The notes under the pieces are model-generated. The model saw only the letters and a list, made by a program, of their open reading frames with translations. It had not been told where the DNA came from and did not search any database. The position numbers and the translations under genes are program-made. From Burkholderiales bacterium (GTDB lineage: Bacteria > Pseudomonadota > Gammaproteobacteria > Burkholderiales > Casimicrobiaceae): 7,085 bases of DNA. Positions within the stretch are counted from its first letter, which is position 1. Every line of letters starts with the position of its first letter. The stretch is taken from contig JAITBX010000074.1 of assembly GCA_031283405.1 (NCBI GenBank), positions 1 through 7,085 on the forward strand, read 5' to 3'. This document shows positions 1 to 4,810 of this stretch, piece after piece.

Positions 1-17
1 GTGTGCTCTTCCGATCT
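1..17 (+). other. Residual Illumina TruSeq adapter, non-genomic
   Basis: Bases 1-17 read GTGTGCTCTTCCGATCT, which is exactly the 3' end of the standard TruSeq adapter (the reverse complement of the start of the read-2 adapter). It sits at the very first base of the window, where an untrimmed read end would leave it, and the recJ reading frame becomes recognisable only after it. I treat it as a sequencing artefact, so genomic sequence probably begins at base 18. Any reading frame that starts at the GTG of base 1 is an artefact. Confidence 0.93.
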
Positions 18-164
18 GATCAAAACCAATCCTTCGATGCCATTCTGTTTCAACACGCCGAGCCGTTGCCGGAACGAATCCGCGCCGCCTACCGACCCGA
101 GGTCAACGAATACCGCGGATTGCAATCATTGCAACTGGCTGTCGAGCATTGGTGGCCGTACTGA
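18..164 (+). CDS. recJ: Single-stranded-DNA-specific 5'-3' exonuclease RecJ, C-terminal fragment
   Basis: An open frame without a start runs from base 18 to a TGA at 162-164 and gives 48 residues, beginning DQNQSFDAILFQHAEPLPER and ending LQLAVEHWWPY. The pattern FDAILF, then an AEPLP stretch, then a V-N-E-Y-R-G segment and a closing SLQL-hydrophobic-W run, is how the C-terminal domain of RecJ ends in proteobacteria. RecJ degrades single-stranded DNA 5' to 3' in recombinational repair (RecF pathway) and mismatch repair. The catalytic DHH/DHHA1 domains lie outside the window, so identification rests on the tail only. The gene is cut by the contig end (adapter at 1-17) and is convergent with valS, 81 bp from its stop. 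An unrelated protein with a similar tail cannot be excluded, but the match is good. Confidence 0.82.
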   Translation, partial: DQNQSFDAILFQHAEPLPERIRAAYRPEVNEYRGLQSLQLAVEHWWPY

Positions 165-188
165 GAGCAAGAATCGAATTTTCCGATT

Positions 189-211
189 TTCCTCTCCCAC
201 TTGTGGAGGAA
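189..211. repeat. Imperfect hairpin between convergent recJ and valS
   Basis: TTCCTC at 189-194 pairs with GAGGAA at 206-211, and inside it CAC at 198-200 pairs with GTG at 203-205 around a TT loop, leaving a three-base bulge (195-197). It lies in the 81-bp gap between the recJ and valS stop codons, so it could help end either transcript, but neither strand has a T-run after the stem, so it is not a canonical intrinsic terminator. Bases 191-206 match 14 of 16 bases of the hairpin at 3144-3159, and I read it as a degenerate copy of that repeat. Nothing else is recognisable in 165-245. Confidence 0.5.
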
Positions 212-245
212 GAAAATAAATCAGCGTCTCCCTGACTCAACGCCG

Positions 246-3068
246 CTAACCCAAAACTTCGACCTGCTGCCGCACTTTGTCCAACGTTTCCCTGAATGAC
301 GCGAGGCGTTCTTTTTCTTGTTCGACGACAGCCTGCGGCGCACGCGCGACGAAACTTTCATTGCTCAATTTGCCTTGCGCTTTGCCGATTTCTCCTTCCA
401 GCCGAACGATTTCTTTTTGCAGCCGTTCGCGTTCAGCCGCCACGTCGATTTCAATTTTCAACATCATCCGAAAATCGCCGACCACTTGCACCGGCGCCGG
501 CGACGCCGGCAATTCGGCACCGGCTACGTTCACCTTGGAGAGTTTCGCCAACGCCGCCAGATACGGCGCATACGCTTCGACCACTGTCGGATCGCCCGCC
601 ACCAGCAACGGCACTTTTTGCGCCGGCGATAAATTCATTTCCGCGCGCAGGCTACGGCAAGCGCCGACCATTTCTTTCAGGTGCGCGATTTTCGCTTCGC
701 TCGCTTCATCGAAGGCTTTCGGATCGCATACCGGATACGGCGCTGTGCCGATAAAATCGGTCGTCTTGCGATGCGCCATCGGCGCGACGGTTTGCCACAA
801 CTCTTCGGTGATGAACGGAATCAGCGGATGCGCCAGCCGCAAGACGGCTTCCAGCACGCGCACCAGCGTTCGGCGTGTGCCGCGTTGTTGCGCTTCGCTG
901 CCTTGATTCAACTGCACCTTCGCCAGTTCAAGATACCAATCGCAATACTCGTCCCACACCAATTCATACACCGCGCGTGCGATCAGATCGGGGCGATACG
1001 CGGCAAACTGTTGAGCGACTTCGGCTTCGGCGCGTTGCAACCGGCTTTTCATCCAGCGGTCGACAAACGAAAATTCAATCGTTCCATCGTCGTGTTCATG
1101 GAGCTCCTGCAAGCCGCAATCTTTGCCCTCGCAATTCATCAAAACAAAACGGGTAGCGTTCCACAGTTTATTGCAGAAGTTGCGATACCCTTCACAACGC
1201 TGCATATCGAATTTGATGTCGCGCCCCGGACTTGCAAGACTGGCAAAGGTAAAACGCAACGCATCGGTACCAAACGCGGGAATGCCTTCGGGGAATTCTT
1301 TGCGCGTTCGTTTTTCGATTTTCCCCGCGTCTTTCGGATTCATCAGTCCGGTTGTGCGTTTTTCCACCAGCGCTTCGAGATCAATGCCGTCGATCAAATC
1401 AATCGGATCAAGCACATTGCCCTTCGATTTGCTCATCTTTTGGCCTTCGGCATCGCGGATTAATCCGGTCACATACACATGCCGAAACGGAATTTCGCCG
1501 GTGATGTGCCGCGTCATCATCACCATTCTCGCCACCCAGAAGAAAATAATGTCGAAACCTGTGACGAGCACCGTTGACGGCAAATAACGATCGATCACCG
1601 GATTGGATTTCTGTGGCCACTCCGGCGTCCAATCGAGCGTCGAGAACGGCCACAGCGCCGACGAATACCAGGTATCGAGCACATCAGGATCGCGCGTTAA
1701 TGCGCCGTGATAATTCTCTTTCGCCGCCAGCGAACGCGCTTCGTTTTCATCGTGCGCCACCCAGCATTTGCCATCATCGCCGTACCACGCGGGAATCTGA
1801 TGTCCCCACCACAGTTGCCGCGAGATACACCAATCTTGCAGGTTACGCATCCATGCGTAGTAGGTGTTGACCCAGCTTTCAGGAACGAAACGAACTTCAC
1901 CGGATTCGACAACTTCAATCGCTTCCTGCGCGATAGTTTTTCCATTACGTCCCGGTTGATTGACCGCGACGAACCATTGATCGGTCAACATCGGTTCGAT
2001 CACCGTATGCGTGCGATCGCCGCGCGGCACTTTCAGTTTGTGCGCATCAACCTTCTCCAAAAATCCCTGTGCGTCGAGATCGGCAACGATTTGTTTGCGC
2101 GCTTCAAAACGATCGAGCCCGCGATACCGTTTCGGCGCGGCCTCGCTGATTTTGGCGTCCAGCGTCAACACGCCGATCTGCGGCAGATGATGACGCTGCC
2201 CCACGGCGTAGTCGTTGAAGTCGTGCGCCGGCGTTACTTTAACGCAACCTGTCCCGAATTCGCGGTCAACATAATCATCGGCAATGATCGGAATTTTTCG
2301 ACCGGTCAGCGGCAGCTCTACCGTTTTGCCGACCAGCGCCCGATAACGCTCATCGTCAGGATGCACCATCACCGCCACGTCACCCAGCATCGTTTCCGGT
2401 CGCGTCGTCGCCACCGTCAACCCTCTCATGCCGTTTATTGCGCCGTCGGTAAACGGATACGTAATGTGCCACAGGAAACCGTCCTCCTCGTCCTGTACCA
2501 CTTCGAGATCGGACACTGCCGTTCCCAATACCGGGTCCCAGTTCACCAAACGCTTGCCGCGATAAATCAGCCCATCGTTGTACAAACGCACAAACGTTTC
2601 GGTGACTGTTTTCGACAGCCCCGCATCCATCGTGAAACGCTCGCGGCTCCAATCGGGCGACGTGCCCAACCGCCGCATTTGCCGCGTGATGGTGTTGCCG
2701 GAAACTTCTCGCCACTCCCACACTTTTTCGACAAACTTTTCGCGGCCAAGATCGCGCCGCGACAAACCTTGCTTTTCGAGTTGCCGCTCCACCACCATCT
2801 GCGTGGCGATTCCGGCGTGATCGGTGCCCGGCTGCCACAACGTATTGATGCCGAGCATCCGATGGTAACGGGTCAGCGCATCCATGATCGTTTGCTGAAA
2901 ACCGTGTCCCATGTGCAACGTGCCGGTGACATTCGGCGGCGGCAACAAAATACAAAACGACTCGGGCTTCGCAGGATCGGTGCCGGCCTTGAAATAGCCG
3001 GAGGCTTCCCATTGCGGATACCAGCGGTGCTCAATCTCCGCCGGGTCGAAACTTTTAGCGAGCGTCAT
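246..3068 (-). CDS. valS: Valyl-tRNA synthetase (ValRS)
   Basis: A complete 940-residue class Ia aminoacyl-tRNA synthetase, the usual length for bacterial ValRS (about 950). It attaches valine to tRNA-Val in the cytoplasm and hydrolyses mischarged Thr-tRNA-Val. The HIGH-type ATP motif is HMGH at residues 52-55 after PPPNVTGTL; the KMSKS loop is at 544-548 (GQKMSKSKGN). The CP1 editing domain is seen in TTRPETMLGD (221-230) and the GTGCVKVTPAHDFNDY block (272-287). The DWCISRQLWWGHQIPAWY block (412-429) and the anticodon-binding region (about 665-810) are present. Residues 876-940 are rich in E, K, R and Q and form the C-terminal coiled coil typical of ValRS, which separates it from IleRS and LeuRS. 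The ATG at 3066-3068 fits the family's N-terminus; no clear Shine-Dalgarno precedes it. A TATAAT lies about 35 bp upstream. No frameshift or missing motif is seen. Confidence 0.99.
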   Translation of the reverse strand: MTLAKSFDPAEIEHRWYPQWEASGYFKAGTDPAKPESFCILLPPPNVTGTLHMGHGFQQTIMDALTRYHRMLGINTLWQPGTDHAGIATQMVVERQLEKQGLSRRDLGREKFVEKVWEWREVSGNTITRQMRRLGTSPDWSRERFTMDAGLSKTVTETFVRLYNDGLIYRGKRLVNWDPVLGTAVSDLEVVQDEEDGFLWHITYPFTDGAINGMRGLTVATTRPETMLGDVAVMVHPDDERYRALVGKTVELPLTGRKIPIIADDYVDREFGTGCVKVTPAHDFNDYAVGQRHHLPQIGVLTLDAKISEAAPKRYRGLDRFEARKQIVADLDAQGFLEKVDAHKLKVPRGDRTHTVIEPMLTDQWFVAVNQPGRNGKTIAQEAIEVVESGEVRFVPESWVNTYYAWMRNLQDWCISRQLWWGHQIPAWYGDDGKCWVAHDENEARSLAAKENYHGALTRDPDVLDTWYSSALWPFSTLDWTPEWPQKSNPVIDRYLPSTVLVTGFDIIFFWVARMVMMTRHITGEIPFRHVYVTGLIRDAEGQKMSKSKGNVLDPIDLIDGIDLEALVEKRTTGLMNPKDAGKIEKRTRKEFPEGIPAFGTDALRFTFASLASPGRDIKFDMQRCEGYRNFCNKLWNATRFVLMNCEGKDCGLQELHEHDDGTIEFSFVDRWMKSRLQRAEAEVAQQFAAYRPDLIARAVYELVWDEYCDWYLELAKVQLNQGSEAQQRGTRRTLVRVLEAVLRLAHPLIPFITEELWQTVAPMAHRKTTDFIGTAPYPVCDPKAFDEASEAKIAHLKEMVGACRSLRAEMNLSPAQKVPLLVAGDPTVVEAYAPYLAALAKLSKVNVAGAELPASPAPVQVVGDFRMMLKIEIDVAAERERLQKEIVRLEGEIGKAQGKLSNESFVARAPQAVVEQEKERLASFRETLDKVRQQVEVLG

Positions 3069-3102
3069 GGTATTTTGAAAATGGGTTCAGACAGAACGGG
3101 AG

Positions 3103-3108
3103 ATTATA
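3103..3108 (-). promoter_or_regulatory. Candidate -10 box of the valS promoter
   Basis: On the minus strand this is a perfect TATAAT, in GTTATAATCT. Transcription would start near 3096, giving a leader of roughly 28 nt before the valS ATG. The -35 is poor: the best hexamer is CTGATC with an 18-bp spacer (three of six consensus bases), and it lies inside the GGGATCAGG-type repeat that borders the palindromic element. The perfect -10, its position and the lack of another candidate in the valS leader support the call. The weak -35 lowers confidence. Confidence 0.5.
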
Positions 3109-3142
3109 ACGGTTTCAGGGATCAGGGATCAGGAATCAAAAT

Positions 3143-3255
3143 CCCTCTCCCGCTTGCGGGAGAGAGTGCCCCGAAGAGACAAGGCCAGCCTTGTCTCTGC
3201 AAACCCCCGCCGCTTCGCGGCGACCCCTTTCAAAAGGGGTCTTGGCGGGAGAGGG
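3143..3255. repeat. Cloverleaf-like palindromic module with an 11-bp closing stem
   Basis: CCCTCTCCCGC at 3143-3153 is exactly complementary to GCGGGAGAGGG at 3245-3255, an 11-bp perfect closing stem around a 91-base interior. The interior holds three further perfect hairpins: AGAGACAAGG (3175-3184) with 3189-3198; CGCCGC (3208-3213) with GCGGCG (3217-3222), loop TTC; and GACCCCTTT (3222-3230) with AAAGGGGTC (3233-3241), loop CA. The last two share base 3222. The left closing arm can alternatively fold locally as CTCTCCCGC-TT-GCGGGAGAG (3145-3164), so two competing structures exist. Base pairing is seen directly; any biological role is unknown. Confidence 0.7.
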
Positions 3256-3300
3256 CAAAAGCGATGCTGCGATCAAGCACCAAGGATCAAGAGGCACATC

Positions 3301-3356
3301 GTAGGGGCGACCTGTGGTCGCCCGAATCTTTGCGGGCGGCAGAATGCCGCCCTTAC
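3301..3356. repeat. Paired GC-rich hairpins overlapping the uspA stop codon
   Basis: There are two perfect 8-bp stems: GGGCGACC (3305-3312) with GGTCGCCC (3316-3323), loop TGT; and GGGCGGCA (3334-3341) with TGCCGCCC (3345-3352), loop GAA. The module starts GTAGGG and ends CCCTTAC, near-complementary ends. Read on the minus strand, the second stem follows immediately after the uspA TAA (3353-3355), so it lies at the 3' end of the uspA message. No T-run follows, so it is not a standard intrinsic terminator, but it could stabilise the mRNA end. Confidence 0.65.
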
Positions 3357-3817
3357 ACCCCGGTTCCTGATCCCTGCTCCCCGCTTTCCTCGCCGCGCGC
3401 GATCAAAATGCTGCAATGCACCTTGTCCATCAAACCGATGCCGGTCGAGCCTTTCCACCAGCGCGCCGCGAAACTCTGCTCGCGTTTGTGTCCCAGAATC
3501 AGCAAATCAATATCGAGTTCCTTGACGAGCCGCGCAATCACTTCCACCGGCTCGCCGGTCACCGCATGCGTGCGCGCCGGCAAACTGTGCGCCGCCAGAT
3601 ACCACTGCGCCGCTTCCAAATCCTTTTCGGCGGACTTGGTGTCCGGATCGAACGCCAGCGCCGGCACATACTCGCCCGCCAGCGTGTAAACCGCCAGATC
3701 ATGAATCACCGCGACGATGTGAATCTCCGAATCGCGCGGATTGAACATCAGGCATTCATCGAGCGCGTAACGGCTGGCCTGCGAGCCATCGTAAGCAATG
3801 AGGATACGTTTATGCAT
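3353..3817 (-). CDS. Universal stress protein UspA-family, single domain
   Basis: A 154-residue cytoplasmic protein of the UspA superfamily (single domains are usually 140-160 residues). The N-terminal strand MHKRILIAYDGSQASRYALD (residues 1-20), with the conserved D-G-S, is diagnostic, and LDIDLLILGHKR (101-112) is the usual strand before the nucleotide loop. In ATP-binding members this loop is G-x2-G-x9-G-S/T; here the second glycine is Arg112 and the GS (123-124) is one residue late, so ATP binding is doubtful. The start is the ATG at 3815-3817, with GAGGAA at 3825-3830 seven bases upstream; a longer frame opening at 3937 adds 40 residues unlike any Usp and is rejected. The last dozen residues (EESGEQGSGTGV) lie after the natural end of the fold, and most are encoded by repeat sequence, which also supplies the TAA. 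The specific stress role cannot be deduced. Confidence 0.9.
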   Translation of the reverse strand: MHKRILIAYDGSQASRYALDECLMFNPRDSEIHIVAVIHDLAVYTLAGEYVPALAFDPDTKSAEKDLEAAQWYLAAHSLPARTHAVTGEPVEVIARLVKELDIDLLILGHKREQSFAARWWKGSTGIGLMDKVHCSILIARGEESGEQGSGTGV

Positions 3818-3824
3818 GACTGAT

Positions 3825-3830
3825 TTCCTC
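3825..3830 (-). promoter_or_regulatory. Ribosome binding site fixing the uspA start
   Basis: GAGGAA on the minus strand lies seven bases before the ATG at 3815-3817. It decides for this start over the upstream in-frame candidate at 3937, which lies inside the fic coding region. Confidence 0.75.
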
Positions 3831-3847
3831 GTGAACAAGTGTTGGCT

Positions 3848-3853
3848 ATTATC
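3848..3853 (-). promoter_or_regulatory. Candidate extended -10 promoter for uspA
   Basis: The minus strand reads TGGGATAAT, an extended -10 (TGn followed by GATAAT, five of six consensus bases). Transcription would start near 3841, about 24 nt before the uspA ATG. The nearest -35-like hexamer is CTGAAA at a short 15-bp spacing, which is weak but tolerated with an extended -10. It lies in the 76-bp gap between fic and uspA, so uspA may be transcribed on its own rather than only by read-through. Confidence 0.4.
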
Positions 3854-3893
3854 CCACAGGCCGCAGGCTTTCAGATAATTTTGAATTGCAACT

Positions 3894-4799
3894 TCATTCG
3901 CCGCCGTCGCCTTCCGTAATATCATCTTCCTGCTCATAGTAATAGGAGTAATCCACGCCTTTCATGAACATTTCGCGGTCGTTGATCTTGTCCGTCAACG
4001 CTGACGAAATCAGAGCTTTTATCGGCGCAGAGTTTGCAACGCTCGTTTCCATAGCGTTCAGATAATCTTTCTTGTTGATCTTGCTCCAATCGACGCACCG
4101 TTTCAGGTTCTTTTTCAAAATCAGGTCAAGCCAAATGCGCGCGCTTCTGCCGTTGCCTTCCATGAATGGATGAGCAACATTCATCTCCACATATTTGTCG
4201 GCGATTTCTTCGAAAGTGCTTTCGGGCATATTCTCGATAGCCTTCAGCGTTCCGGGGAGGAACTGCGCCATAACGAACTGGAAACCGCCCTTGGCGATAT
4301 TGAGCGTCCTTATCTGCCCCGCGAAATCGTAAAGCCCGCCGAACAAATAACCGTGGATCTGCTGCAAGCCTTTGACTGTGCCGACCTCGATGGTGTCGAA
4401 CAATGAACTGTCGAAAAGGGCATAAGCCTTTGATTTGCTCTTGCCGTCGATCGTTTCATCGCTGTAAGTGAACCACTCGATGAAACGGTTTGCTTTCTTG
4501 CTCGGAAAGTTCTTCGCAAGCTCAATGATGCCACTATGGTCAAGGACGTTTGCGGCGCGTTTTTTTCCGTCTGGCGCAGTGAATTTGAACTGGGTAGTCA
4601 CACTACCCAGTTGACTGTTTTCGCGTTTCAGCTTTGCTTTCAGGTATTTCCAATAGTTCCGATTCTTCTCGTAATCATTCTCGTCGCGCAACACGCCGAC
4701 AATATCGACAACCGAAAACCACCATTTGGAATCCTCGTCGTCCCAAACGGCGCGGACTTCCCGATCGTCGAAAAAACGGATGGAGATTTTGTTTGCCAT
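3894..4799 (-). CDS. Bro-N-like / Fic fusion protein, probable class III AMP-transferase
   Basis: 301 residues with two domains. Residues 1-115 (RAVWDDEDSKWWFSVVDIVGV, then YWKYLKAKLKREN, VTTQFKFTAPDGKKR and a PSKKANRFIEWF helix) resemble the Bro-N domain of phage antirepressors and DinD-like proteins, implying nucleic-acid binding. Residues 120-290 are a Fic domain, which typically moves AMP from ATP to a target protein hydroxyl. The active site H210-PFMEGNGRSA-R221 matches HPFx(D/E)GNGRxxR completely, and GLYDFAGQIRTLNIAKGGFQF (155-175) is the target-binding flap. Near the C-terminus S285-YYY-E289-Q resembles the class III inhibitory motif (S/T)xxxE(G/N), here with Gln last, followed by an acidic tail. 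The ATG at 4797-4799 is 11 bp after the holA stop, with only a weak, distant AGAGG. A longer frame opening at 5111 overlaps holA and is rejected. Lower GC than holA suggests transfer. No separate antitoxin gene is adjacent; the target is unknown. Confidence 0.88.
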   Translation of the reverse strand: MANKISIRFFDDREVRAVWDDEDSKWWFSVVDIVGVLRDENDYEKNRNYWKYLKAKLKRENSQLGSVTTQFKFTAPDGKKRAANVLDHSGIIELAKNFPSKKANRFIEWFTYSDETIDGKSKSKAYALFDSSLFDTIEVGTVKGLQQIHGYLFGGLYDFAGQIRTLNIAKGGFQFVMAQFLPGTLKAIENMPESTFEEIADKYVEMNVAHPFMEGNGRSARIWLDLILKKNLKRCVDWSKINKKDYLNAMETSVANSAPIKALISSALTDKINDREMFMKGVDYSYYYEQEDDITEGDGGE

Positions 4800-4810
4800 C
4801 ACTGCGCCCG

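Larger units (their letters stand above)
3118..3381. repeat. Composite palindromic intergenic element, bracketed by 20-bp inverted repeats
   Basis: The left end (3118-3137) and the reverse complement of the right end (3362-3381) agree at 18 of 20 bases, with a perfect 13-bp core, CAGGGATCAGGAA (3123-3135) against 3364-3376. Between them are two palindromic modules (3143-3255 and 3301-3356) joined by a spacer holding two GATCAAG copies (3271-3277 and 3285-3291). There is no open reading frame for a transposase. The layout suggests a non-autonomous mobile or REP-like intergenic element, or several nested in one another. The right end runs into the coding end of uspA. No flanking target-site duplication is evident. 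Confidence 0.6.

Noticed and set aside
1..219. 72-residue plus-strand open frame beginning at base 1
   Set aside because: Its GTG start is inside the adapter, and the recJ tail in a different frame explains the region.
3175..3240. Short CRISPR-like array suggested by clustered palindromes
   Set aside because: The hairpins differ in sequence, with no identical repeat units or equal spacers.
3301..3352. Intrinsic terminator for uspA
   Set aside because: The stems are strong, but no T-run follows them on the minus strand. They are better described as part of the palindromic repeat.
1707..3689. 660-codon plus-strand open frame antisense to valS, running through the intergenic repeat into uspA
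   Set aside because: It is rich in Arg, His and Phe, has no recognisable domain, and mirrors the codon pattern of valS and uspA on the other strand. It is a shadow frame kept open by composition.
3818..3893. Possible small antitoxin gene next to fic
   Set aside because: The 76-bp gap holds no plausible open frame with a ribosome binding site, and no small gene separates holA and fic on the other side.
3818..3937. 40-residue N-terminal extension of UspA
   Set aside because: It overlaps the end of fic and has no Usp similarity. The ATG at 3815-3817 has a well-spaced GAGGAA and starts the conserved first strand of the fold.
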